Positions 52,753 through 60,495 of a stretch of 64,000 nt of DNA are shown here, piece after piece. The stretch spans positions 171,358-235,357 of the forward strand of contig NZ_BAABFC010000010.1 in NCBI RefSeq assembly GCF_039540575.1, written 5' to 3'. A program made the translations under genes and the position numbers. The DNA is from Pseudaeromonas paramecii. GTDB taxonomy: Bacteria; Pseudomonadota; Gammaproteobacteria; Enterobacterales; Aeromonadaceae. The notes beneath the pieces are model-generated. The model worked only from the letters and a program-made list of their open reading frames with translations, made no database searches and was not told where the DNA came from. The stretch's first letter is position 1; each line of letters starts with the position of its first letter.

Positions 52753-53922
52753 ATGCCCAACTCGTTAGCGTCGCTGCTGCCCGGCCTTATCGCCTTTCGT
52801 CACCGGCTGCACGCCCAGCCGGAACTCTCCGGCGCCGAACAGGCCACCGCCGCCGCCCTGGCCAGGGCGCTGCAAACTTGCCGCCCCGACAGCCTGCTCA
52901 CCGGCCTGGGGGGCCACGGCCTGCTGGCTAGTTTCCAGGGGGCCGAACCCGGCCTCACCGTGCTGCTGCGGGCGGACTTTGACGCCCTGCCCATCACCGA
53001 ATGCCCGCAACACGATCACGGCTCCCAAACGCCGGGGGTGGCGCACCTGTGTGGTCATGACGGCCACAGTACCGTGCTGCTGGGGGTGGCCCAACTGCTG
53101 GCGGAGGCTCGTCCGGCGGCCGGGCGCATCTGCCTGCTGTTTCAGCCCGCCGAGGAGACGGGGCAGGGGGCGGCCGCCGTGCTGGCCGACCCGGCCTTTG
53201 CCTCGTGTCAGCCCGATTATGTCTATGCCTTTCACAACCTGCCGGGCTTCCCCCTGGGGCAGCTGGTGCTCAAGGAGGGCGCCTTCACCGCAGCGGTGCG
53301 CAGCCTGGCGCTGCGGCTCATCGGTCGGCCCTGCCATGCCGCCGAGCCCGAGCACGGCATCAACCCGGCACTGGCCATAGCCGAGCTGCTGCAGCGGGCC
53401 GATGCCCTCAACCTGCGGGATCCCGGCCACCCGGACTTTGCCCTGGTGACGCCGGTGCACGCCCGGCTGGGGGAGCTGGCCTACGGCACCAGTGCCGGGG
53501 AGGGGGAGCTGCACTTCACCCTGCGCAGCTGGCAGCAGGGGCGGATGGATACCCTGAGCGGCGCCTTGCTGGCGGCGGTGGCCGAGGTGGCCGAGCGCCA
53601 CGGCCTGGCGGTGGAGTCTCGCTGGCTGGAGGAGTTTGCCGCCTGCCACAACGATCCGGCGGCGGCGAGCCTGCTGGCCCGGGTCGGCGCGGCGTTGGGC
53701 ATGCCCGCCCAGGCGCCTAAGAGCCCCTTCAAGTGGGGGGAGGATTTTGGTCTCTTCACCCAGCGCTATCCTGGTGCCCTGTTCGGTCTGGGGGCCGGGA
53801 TCAATCAGGCTGCCCTGCATCAGGCCGATTACGATTTTCCGGATGATCTGCTGGCACCGGCCATCCGACTGATGCACGGTCTGGCCCTGGCGGCCAGTGA
53901 TCCGGCTAGAATCCGGCCCTGA
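52753..53922 (+). CDS. M20D family amidohydrolase/aminoacylase
   Basis: 389-residue metal-dependent amidase of the hippurate hydrolase/IAA-amino-acid hydrolase type. Seen: H-R-L-H-A-Q-P-E-L-S, L-R-A-D-F-D-A-L-P, C-G-H-D-G-H metal site, P-A-E-E-T-G-Q-G-A, and the dimerisation domain I-G-R-P-C-H-A-A-E-P. C-terminal W-G-E-D-F-G provides a late ligand region. Start may be GTG 52747 or ATG 52753; ribosome site is weak. Substrate not predictable. Confidence 0.88.
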   Translation: MPNSLASLLPGLIAFRHRLHAQPELSGAEQATAAALARALQTCRPDSLLTGLGGHGLLASFQGAEPGLTVLLRADFDALPITECPQHDHGSQTPGVAHLCGHDGHSTVLLGVAQLLAEARPAAGRICLLFQPAEETGQGAAAVLADPAFASCQPDYVYAFHNLPGFPLGQLVLKEGAFTAAVRSLALRLIGRPCHAAEPEHGINPALAIAELLQRADALNLRDPGHPDFALVTPVHARLGELAYGTSAGEGELHFTLRSWQQGRMDTLSGALLAAVAEVAERHGLAVESRWLEEFAACHNDPAAASLLARVGAALGMPAQAPKSPFKWGEDFGLFTQRYPGALFGLGAGINQAALHQADYDFPDDLLAPAIRLMHGLALAASDPARIRP

Positions 53923-54022
53923 TCCCGGCCGTTGCCCTAATACCTGCCGTTGGCTGGGGAAAAAAGGGCGCCGGCGGCGGGCGCGGCGCCAAGACGACAT
54001 GCAACAGGCTAGATGTAGAAAG

Positions 54023-54063
54023 TGCGATGGCCGGCGGCCACTCCCTGGTGGCTGGCCATCGCA
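54023..54063 (-). terminator. Large hairpin after purK
   Basis: Ten-base-pair perfect arms TGCGATGGCC/GGCCATCGCA with an inner GCCAC/GTGGC helix. Tail on the minus strand is CTTTCT, weak. Probably the purEK terminator. Confidence 0.55.
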
Positions 54064-54073
54064 AGGGGAAGGG

Positions 54074-55177
54074 TCAGGGGGCGGGCAGGGCGCCGGTTTC
54101 CTCCAGCCACTGCTGCAGTCGCTGGCGCTGGCGGGTCAGCTGCGCCTGATCCGGCTGGCGCAGGGTCAGGTGACCCACCTTGCGGCCGGGGCGCGGCGCC
54201 TTGCCGTACAGGTGCAGGTGGGTGCCGGCCTCCGCCAGGGCGGCGGGCTCCGCCGGCCAGCGGCCGATGAGGTTCAGCATGGCGGTGGGGGCAATGAGCG
54301 TCGTCTCCCCCAGCGGCCAGCCGCAGATGGCCCGCAGGTGATTGGCAAACTGGCTGGTCTGGGCCCCTTCCAGGGTCCAGTGACCCGAGTTGTGTACCCG
54401 GGGCGCCACCTCGTTGGCGATGAGCCGCCCTTCACAGACGAAGAACTCGATGGCCAGGGTGCCCACGTACTGCTCCGTCTCCAGCAGGGTCCTGGCATAA
54501 CCTTCGGCCTCGGCCTGCAGCGGGTCGGCCGCCTGGGGCTCTGAGCAGACCAGGATGCCGTTGCGGTGCAGGTTCTGCGTCAAGGGGTAGCAGCGGATCT
54601 CCCCCCGGGTGTTGCGGCTGGCCACCAAGGAGACCTCCCGCTCGAAGGCCACCCCGGCTTCCAAGATGGCCGGGCGCCCCTCGGCCTGCTGCCAGATCTC
54701 GGCCAGATCGCTGGCCTCGTGCAGGCGCCACTGGCCCTTGCCGTCGTAGCCCTGCTGCCGCCACTTGAGAAAGGCCGGGCAGCCCAGCTCGGCCACCGCC
54801 GTCTGCAGCTCAGCCAGACTCTGCACGCATCTGTGGTCCGCCACCGGAATGCCGAGGCCCTGCAGCCACTGCTTCTCCAGCCAGCGATCCCCGCCCTTGG
54901 CCAACACCTGGGGGCTGGGGTAGACGGGCCGGCGGGCCGCCAGGGCGGCCAGCACCTCGGCGGGCACGGACTCGGACTCGAAGGTGATGACGTCGGCCCA
55001 TTCCAGCAGATCGTCACGTTCCGGCAGGGCCTGCCAGGGGATCTGGTGCCAGGGGGCCAGTTCGGCGGCGCAGCTCTCGGCGGCCGGATCCACCAGCTGG
55101 CAGCGGATGCCCAAGGGCGCCGCGGCCAGCACCAGCATGCGGGCCAGCTGGCCGCCGCCCAGGATCAGCACCTTCAT
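54074..55177 (-). CDS. purK: N5-carboxyaminoimidazole ribonucleotide synthase
   Basis: ATP-grasp enzyme that carboxylates AIR in purine synthesis. 367 residues. Seen: L-I-L-G-G-G-Q-L-A-R-M-L, F-E-S-E-S-V-P, Q-G-Y-D-G-K-G-Q, F-E-R-E-V-S-L-V and E-V-A-P-R-V-H-N-S-G-H-W-T. Overlaps purE by four bases (ATGA). Normal length. Confidence 0.97.
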   Translation of the reverse strand: MKVLILGGGQLARMLVLAAAPLGIRCQLVDPAAESCAAELAPWHQIPWQALPERDDLLEWADVITFESESVPAEVLAALAARRPVYPSPQVLAKGGDRWLEKQWLQGLGIPVADHRCVQSLAELQTAVAELGCPAFLKWRQQGYDGKGQWRLHEASDLAEIWQQAEGRPAILEAGVAFEREVSLVASRNTRGEIRCYPLTQNLHRNGILVCSEPQAADPLQAEAEGYARTLLETEQYVGTLAIEFFVCEGRLIANEVAPRVHNSGHWTLEGAQTSQFANHLRAICGWPLGETTLIAPTAMLNLIGRWPAEPAALAEAGTHLHLYGKAPRPGRKVGHLTLRQPDQAQLTRQRQRLQQWLEETGALPAP

Positions 55178-55668
55178 GCCGGCAGCCTCGGATCGTCCGC
55201 GTCCAGCACGGCGTCGGTCTGGGCCTGGCGGAAGGCGGCCAGGGCCTTGCGCACCTCGGGATACTGGTTGCCCAGCATGCTGGCGGCCAGCAGGCCGGCG
55301 TTGGCGGCACCGGCCTTGCCGATGGCCAGGGTGCCCACGGGAATGCCCTTGGGCATCTGGACGATAGAGAGCAGGGAGTCCATGCCATTCAAGGCCTGGG
55401 ACTGGACCGGCACCCCCAGCACCGGCAGCACCGTCTTGGCGGCCACCATGCCCGGCAGGTGGGCGGCGCCACCGGCCCCGGCGATGATCACCTGCAGGCC
55501 GCGGGCCTCGGCGCCGGCGGCGTAGTCGAACAGCCGATCCGGGGTGCGGTGGGCGGAGACCACCTTGACCTCATGGGGGACGCCCAACTGCTCGAGCATC
55601 TCGGCCGCGGCGCTCATGGTGGCCCAATCGGACCGGGAACCCATAATGATACCTACCAGGGGTTGCAT
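55174..55668 (-). CDS. purE: N5-carboxyaminoimidazole ribonucleotide mutase
   Basis: Converts N5-CAIR to CAIR. 164 residues. Class I PurE: I-M-G-S-R-S-D-W, S-A-H-R-T-P with the catalytic His, I-A-G-A-G-G-A-A-H-L-P-G-M and V-L-G-V-P-V-Q-S. GGAGA precedes ATG 55668. A PurR-like operator lies about 55 bases upstream. Divergent from nhaR. Confidence 0.97.
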   Translation of the reverse strand: MQPLVGIIMGSRSDWATMSAAAEMLEQLGVPHEVKVVSAHRTPDRLFDYAAGAEARGLQVIIAGAGGAAHLPGMVAAKTVLPVLGVPVQSQALNGMDSLLSIVQMPKGIPVGTLAIGKAGAANAGLLAASMLGNQYPEVRKALAAFRQAQTDAVLDADDPRLPA

Positions 55669-55721
55669 CGCTTTCTCTCCATTGCCCTCGGCCCGGAGGC
55701 CGGTAATTCGGTTCGGTTGCC

Positions 55722-55737
55722 TGGCATACGTTTGCCT
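55722..55737. promoter_or_regulatory. PurR operator upstream of purEK
   Basis: Minus strand AGGCAAACGTATGCCA, 12 of 16 matches to ACGCAAACGTTTGCGT including the central CAAACG. Confidence 0.7.
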
Positions 55738-55886
55738 CTGCCTGGCAACTGGGTCTGGCTGCCGGGTGGCAGACGGAAGGGGCTGGCCGCTCACCACTCC
55801 ACCGGCAGGCGGGAGTCTACTCAGGCTGGAGCAGCAATAAAAATCGAATATAATTGACGCTATGTTCGTCATAGACTGATAAGAAG

Positions 55887-56801
55887 ATGCTCAACTACCG
55901 ACAGCTTTACTACTTCTGGCAGGTGGCCCGCCTGGGCGGCATCACCCGCGCCGCGGAGCAGCTGCACCTCACCCCCCAGACCCTGAGCGGCCAGATCGCT
56001 GAGCTGGAGCGCACCCTGGGCACGCCCCTGTTTCACCGGCAGGGCCGCCGGCTGGAGCTCTCTGCCGCCGGCGAGCTGGCCCTGCCCCACGCCGAGCAGA
56101 TCTTCTTGCTGGGCAACGAGCTGGAGGCCCTGCTGCACCAGCCGGCCCGTCAGGGGGAGCTGACCCTCAAGGTGGGGCTCACCGATGCGGTGCCCAAGTC
56201 GGTGGCCTACCGCCTGATGGCGCCGGCCCTGGGGCTGGCCCAGCCGGTGCGCCTGGTCTGCCACGAGGAAAAACCCGAGAAGCTGTTTGCCGAGCTGGCG
56301 TTGCATCACCTGGATCTGGTGATCTCCGACCGGCCCCTGCCGGCCTCGGTGGGAGTCAAGGGCTACAGCCACCGCCTGGGGCAGTCGCCCCTCATCTGGG
56401 TGGGCACCCCCGCGCTGGCGGCCCGCTGCCGGGCCGATTACCCCAAGAGCCTGCAACAGCTGCCCCTGCTGCTGCCCGGCGCCAACGCCGCCCAGAGCGC
56501 CCCCCTGGCCCGCTGGCTCAGCGAGCAGAAGTTAACCCCCCGGGTGGTGGGGGAGTTTGATGATTCGGCGCTGATGAAGTCGTTCGGCGAGGCGGGGGCG
56601 GGGCTGTTCCCGGTGCCCGAGGTGGTGCTGGAGGAGGTGTGCCGCCACTACGGCGTGGAGCCGGCCGGCCGGCTGGATGCGGTGCCGGTGAGCTACTACG
56701 CCATCTCGTTGGAGCGGCGTCTCACCCACCCGGCGGTACTGGCGGTGACCGAACGGGCCGCCCAGATGCTGGCGGAAAACAAGGCCGGCCCTCAGGGCTG
56801 A
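55887..56801 (+). CDS. nhaR: LysR-type regulator NhaR
   Basis: 304-residue LysR regulator; NhaR activates nhaA in response to Na+. N-terminal L-N-Y-R-Q-L-Y-Y-F-W-Q-V-A, T-P-Q-T-L-S-G-Q-I-A-E-L-E and the effector domain D-L-V-I-S-D-R-P, L-L-L-P-G and G-E-F-D-D-S-A-L-M-K-S-F-G match NhaR. No nhaA is nearby. The 3' end folds as CCGGCCCTCA/TGAGGGCCGG without a T run. Confidence 0.88.
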   Translation: MLNYRQLYYFWQVARLGGITRAAEQLHLTPQTLSGQIAELERTLGTPLFHRQGRRLELSAAGELALPHAEQIFLLGNELEALLHQPARQGELTLKVGLTDAVPKSVAYRLMAPALGLAQPVRLVCHEEKPEKLFAELALHHLDLVISDRPLPASVGVKGYSHRLGQSPLIWVGTPALAARCRADYPKSLQQLPLLLPGANAAQSAPLARWLSEQKLTPRVVGEFDDSALMKSFGEAGAGLFPVPEVVLEEVCRHYGVEPAGRLDAVPVSYYAISLERRLTHPAVLAVTERAAQMLAENKAGPQG

Positions 56802-57280
56802 GGGCCGGTAGGGAGTTGTTATCTATAAACCACCGTTTATGGAGGCGAGTTCAGCGGTTAGCCGCCAAGGCGCATATTCAGAATAAGCCCCCGTCGCTGC
56901 CTGCGGCATTTAACTCTCTAACAGGATCCCATCCCTTGTCGCTGGCCGAGGAGGGCGTGCAGGTCGGGCGCGAGGCAGGGATGCCGAGCGAGTTATCGCC
57001 GTGTTGGGAACACGTCGATAACGACCGAAAAGCCGGCACGCTGGACGAGGGAACCCGCAGGGCCAGCGGGCAGGGATTGCTGGGGATTGCCAAGCAGTAG
57101 GTAGGAAGCGCCCGATAGCGGATAAACGGCGGCACGGACAAAAATTAGCCTCAAACAACGTTCGTCGGTTTCTACCGCTGGGCCGATAGTCTGACGCATG
57201 AATGAGGCGGCCCCCTTCTAGGGGGCGAATCAAAGCCACCTGCATGGCAGGTGACTTTTTACCGGAGGATGTTAAGCGGC
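56802..57280. other. Unexplained intergenic segment with tandem hairpins
   Basis: About 480 bases without a supported gene. It is GC-rich and looks partly coding in several frames, but no frame has a start and family. It ends with two hairpins: GCCCCC-TTCTA-GGGGGC type (57210-57226) and CACCTGC-ATG-GCAGGTG (57237-57253) followed by ACTTTTT, a plus-strand terminator shape although no plus-strand gene precedes it. The motif CCGATAG occurs twice (around 57110 and 57183). May be a degraded gene, an interspersed repeat or an RNA. Confidence 0.4.
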
Positions 57281-58189
57281 CTAGCGGGGCCGACGCTTCA
57301 ACGGTTGGCACATGCAGTGTACGCCGCCGCCGCCCTTGGTGATCATGCCGATGTCCGGATCCAGCACCGTCAGGCCCCGGGCCAGACACTGCTGCTTGAG
57401 CGCCAGGCTCTCCTTGGGCAGCAGCACTCGCTCCCGCCCCAGGGACATGATGTTGCAGCCCAGCTCCATGGCGTCCTTGTAGGGCACGTCCAGGATGTCG
57501 ATGCCCTTTTGTTTCAGCCAGGCCAGCAGGCTGTCGGGCACCACGGCGGTACAGACCGCCGCCAGCTTCTCCGCCACCATGATGCACTGCACGTCCAGGT
57601 GCAGGAAATGGGGGTCGAAGGGCACGGTATGAAACTCCCAGCCCTCCTGCTCGAACCAGCCCTTCACCTGCTGGATGCCGGCGGGGCTGGTGCGCTCCCC
57701 CGAATAGCCGCACAACGCCACCCCGGGTTCGATCAGCATGAAGTCGCCGCCCTCGAAGGTGCCGGCGGTCACCACGTCATATACGGGGATCTGGGCCTGC
57801 TGGTAAAACTCCAGCACCGTCAGCCATTCGCTGCGCCGCCAGGGGCTGAACATCTGGCAGATGATGGGGCCCCAGGGGGTCATCACGGAGGAGTCCCGGG
57901 CAAACACCGCATAGGGCTGCTCCGGCCGCGGTTGCAGGAACTGCACCTCCACGTCTGCCTGGCGGTAGGCATCCAGCATCTCGCCGTACTGCTGGCGGGC
58001 AATGCCGGCATCGAAGGGGGTGCCGTTGGCCAGGTGGCGGCGGGAGGTGGCATTGCCGTCCCGCCAGCTGTAGTGGTCGATGGGGCCCACCAGCACCCGC
58101 TCGAGAATGTCGGTTTCGCTGGCCATGCCCCACTGTTGCAAGGGGGCCGTCTGTCCGCCGTCCTGGCGGTGTTTCCAGGGTGAAGTCAT
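57281..58189 (-). CDS. Amidinotransferase-superfamily enzyme (DDAH/arginine-deiminase type)
   Basis: 302-residue guanidino-group-modifying enzyme, COG1834-like. The catalytic set is complete: F-A-R-D-S-S (Asp99), E-G-G-D-F (Glu146), H-L-D (His197) and the nucleophile Cys292 in G-G-G-G-V-H-C-M-C-Q-P. Relatives hydrolyse the C-N bond of arginine or methylated arginine to give a ureido product, or transfer amidino groups. The late H-C-x-x-Q pattern fits hydrolases. AAGGA six bases before ATG. It lies nine bases after a HyuC-type amidase, so the two form an operon. Substrate not known. Confidence 0.83.
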   Translation of the reverse strand: MTSPWKHRQDGGQTAPLQQWGMASETDILERVLVGPIDHYSWRDGNATSRRHLANGTPFDAGIARQQYGEMLDAYRQADVEVQFLQPRPEQPYAVFARDSSVMTPWGPIICQMFSPWRRSEWLTVLEFYQQAQIPVYDVVTAGTFEGGDFMLIEPGVALCGYSGERTSPAGIQQVKGWFEQEGWEFHTVPFDPHFLHLDVQCIMVAEKLAAVCTAVVPDSLLAWLKQKGIDILDVPYKDAMELGCNIMSLGRERVLLPKESLALKQQCLARGLTVLDPDIGMITKGGGGVHCMCQPLKRRPR

Positions 58190-58198
58190 CTTGAGTCC

Positions 58199-59422
58199 TT
58201 ATTGATCCAGTGTCAGCAGGGTGTGCAGCAGTACGTCGGCGCCTTGTTGCAGATGCTCGGGCGTGGCGTACTCCTGCTCGTTGTGGGAGAGGCCGTCCCG
58301 GCAGGGGATGAAGATCATGCCGGTGGGGCCGAGGCGGGCCAGGTAGACGGAGTCGTGGCCGGCGCCGGAGACTAGGTGGTGGTGGGCCAGGCCCAGCTGG
58401 TCACAGGCCTGGGCGATGGCGGCCTGGCAGCCGGCATCGAAGGCCACCGCCGGGGAGCGCCACAGGGGGCGGATGCGGATCTGCAGGGCGCCCAGGCTGA
58501 GGGTGCACTTGTCCTCCACCCAGGCCGCCAGCGCCTCCAGCACCGCCTGCTGCGGATGGCGCAGATCCAGGGTGAAGCGCACCTGGGGCGGCACCGTATT
58601 GGTGGCGTGGGTGGAGGTGGTGATGGAGCCGACCGTCAGGCGGGCCTCCTCGCCGGCCTCGGCCACCCGGCCGTACAGCTGGGGCAGCAGCTGCATCAGG
58701 GCCTGTACCGGATCCGTGCGCAGGGCCATGGGGGTGGGGCCGGCGTGGACCGATTGCCCCTGGATGATGACCTCGTACCAGTGCATGCCCTGCACCCCGG
58801 TCACCACGCCGATGGGCAGGCCGGCGCGCTCCAGTACGGGCCCCTGCTCTATGTGCAGCTCCAGGGCGGCGTGGAAGGCAAAGGGCTGGCAGGGCTCACT
58901 GCCCAGCTGGCCGCTCGCCTCCAGGGCCTGGCGCAGGCTGATGCCCTGCTGGTCGCGGTGCTGGTAAAGCTCGGCCTGCTCGAACACCCCGGCGAAGACG
59001 CCCGAGCCCATCATGGCCGGGGCGAAGCGCGCCCCTTCCTCGTTGGTCCACACCGCCAGCTCCACGGTGCGGCGCAGCCGGTGGCCGGCGTCCTGCAGGC
59101 TGTGCAGCACCTCCAGGGCGGCCAGCACGCCGTAGACGCCGTCGTAGCGGCCGCCGGTGGGTTGGGTATCCAGGTGGGAGCCCAGCAGTATGGGCAATAG
59201 CTCGGGCTGGCTGCCGGTGAAGCGGACAAACAGGTTGCCCATGCTGTCCCGGCGGGGCAGGCCACCCAGGGCCTGGCACCAGTTGATGAAGCAGTCGCGG
59301 CCGGCGGCGTCTTCGGCGGTGAGGGCCTGGCGGTTGCAGCCGCCGTTGGCCAGGGCGCCGAAACCGGCCATGGTCTGCAACCTCTCTTGCAGTCGGGCAC
59401 CTTGGGTGTGCAGTGTCGCCAT
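58199..59422 (-). CDS. M20 family N-carbamoyl amidohydrolase (HyuC/allantoate amidohydrolase type)
   Basis: 407-residue Zn/Mn-dependent hydrolase of the N-carbamoyl-L-amino-acid hydrolase, beta-ureidopropionase and allantoate amidohydrolase group. Metal and substrate residues present: G-S-H-L-D-T-Q-P-T-G-G-R-Y-D-G (His83, Asp94), T-N-E-E-G-A-R-F (Glu128, Glu129), H-I-E-Q-G-P (His190), S-G-A-G-H-D and L-S-H-N-E-Q-E (His380). It removes carbamoyl from a ureido compound, giving amine, CO2 and ammonia. First gene of the minus pair with the DDAH-like enzyme. Exact substrate unknown. Confidence 0.87.
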   Translation of the reverse strand: MATLHTQGARLQERLQTMAGFGALANGGCNRQALTAEDAAGRDCFINWCQALGGLPRRDSMGNLFVRFTGSQPELLPILLGSHLDTQPTGGRYDGVYGVLAALEVLHSLQDAGHRLRRTVELAVWTNEEGARFAPAMMGSGVFAGVFEQAELYQHRDQQGISLRQALEASGQLGSEPCQPFAFHAALELHIEQGPVLERAGLPIGVVTGVQGMHWYEVIIQGQSVHAGPTPMALRTDPVQALMQLLPQLYGRVAEAGEEARLTVGSITTSTHATNTVPPQVRFTLDLRHPQQAVLEALAAWVEDKCTLSLGALQIRIRPLWRSPAVAFDAGCQAAIAQACDQLGLAHHHLVSGAGHDSVYLARLGPTGMIFIPCRDGLSHNEQEYATPEHLQQGADVLLHTLLTLDQ

Positions 59423-59493
59423 CTTGACCTCTTGGCTGGGAACCTGGGGTCAATCTAGCCAGCGGCGGGGCTGGGGGGTATCCCTCAGTTGGG

Positions 59494-60279
59494 TTAGCCG
59501 GGGTGGAGCACCTGGTCGAACAGCTTGCCCAGCAGCTCCTTCTGCGAGTTCACCTCCAGCTTGCTGTAGATGTTCTTGCGGTGCACCCGTTCGGTCTCGT
59601 AGGCCATCTCCAGCTTGTTGGCAGACTCCTTGCTGGAGTAGCCGCGGATGAGCAGCTGCAGCACCTCTTTCTCCCGCGGGGTCAGCTTGTCCTCACCGAA
59701 GTTGAGGATGGCCTGCTTCACCGGCTCGTGGGAGCCGGAGTCCGCCACGCCGTGCTGCTTGTCGTGCATCTGCACCGCGGCGCAGATGAGCGGATAGAAG
59801 GCCTTGAGGCGGCCCAGCCCCCGCTGGTTGAAACTCGACAGGCTGCGGGTGCGGCCCAGGGAGAGCAGGTAGCACAGCTGGTGATCGGTCTGGACCACCA
59901 GGCAGACCTCGTCCATCAGTTCGGAGTAGCGGAAGTATTCGTCGTGGTAGGCGCTCTGGTAGAAGTCGTCCGGCGCTATCTGCGCCAGGCTCACCACCCC
60001 TTCGCCCCCCTGCATGGCGTAGTCGTAGAAGGGGCTCAGCAGGTAGGCCCCCTGCAGGTAGCGGTCCCAGGCGGCCAGCTCATCGCTGGCCAGGGAGGAT
60101 CCCAGCACCACTGGGCGGGCCGTGGGGTGGTAGGCCAGGATGACGTAATCGTCGTAGCTCACCGCCAGGCGCAGCAGGTAGACCAGCTTGTCGAAAAACT
60201 GCGGATGGTCGATGGCCAGGATCAGATCCGCGGCGCCGTGGATCAGGGTCTGTTCGTTGAGATCGCGCGCTGCCGCCAT
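59494..60279 (-). CDS. LuxR family transcriptional regulator
   Basis: 261 residues. C-terminal LuxR HTH: L-T-P-R-E-K-E-V-L-Q-L-L-I-R-G-Y-S-S-K-E-S-A-N-K-L with H-R-K-N-I-Y-S-K-L. The N-terminal ~180 residues are not a receiver (no phosphorylatable pattern) nor a clear autoinducer domain; they could bind a metabolite. ATG 60279 has AGGA eight bases upstream. It lies between the DDAH/HyuC pair and the divergent permease operon, so probably controls both. Confidence 0.85.
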   Translation of the reverse strand: MAAARDLNEQTLIHGAADLILAIDHPQFFDKLVYLLRLAVSYDDYVILAYHPTARPVVLGSSLASDELAAWDRYLQGAYLLSPFYDYAMQGGEGVVSLAQIAPDDFYQSAYHDEYFRYSELMDEVCLVVQTDHQLCYLLSLGRTRSLSSFNQRGLGRLKAFYPLICAAVQMHDKQHGVADSGSHEPVKQAILNFGEDKLTPREKEVLQLLIRGYSSKESANKLEMAYETERVHRKNIYSKLEVNSQKELLGKLFDQVLHPG

Positions 60280-60495
60280 GAAAAACGTCCTGTAGCTGGG
60301 GAGACACTGGAAGGAAAAACATCCTAACATAGGGCGCCGAGGGCGGGGTAACCAATAAATAGTCAATTTATTTCAATGTATTAGCCTCAAAGTGACCCCA
60401 TCTACCTCAACCGGGTGATTGGCGCCCTGGCGTGGCGGCCTATGATGGGATGCATTCGTAAAAGGAAGTTGAATTGCCACCACAGGGAGCAACCT

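Noticed and set aside
57301..57320. TGGCAC sequence as a second sigma-54 promoter
   Set aside because: No TTGC at the right distance and it lies inside the coding region of the DDAH-like enzyme.
56910..57713. Minus-strand frame running from the intergenic segment into the DDAH-like gene
   Set aside because: Different frame from the enzyme and overlaps its well-supported coding sequence; left as part of the unexplained segment only.
59503..60327. Plus-strand frame opposite the LuxR gene
   Set aside because: Shadow; the LuxR HTH is clear on the minus strand.
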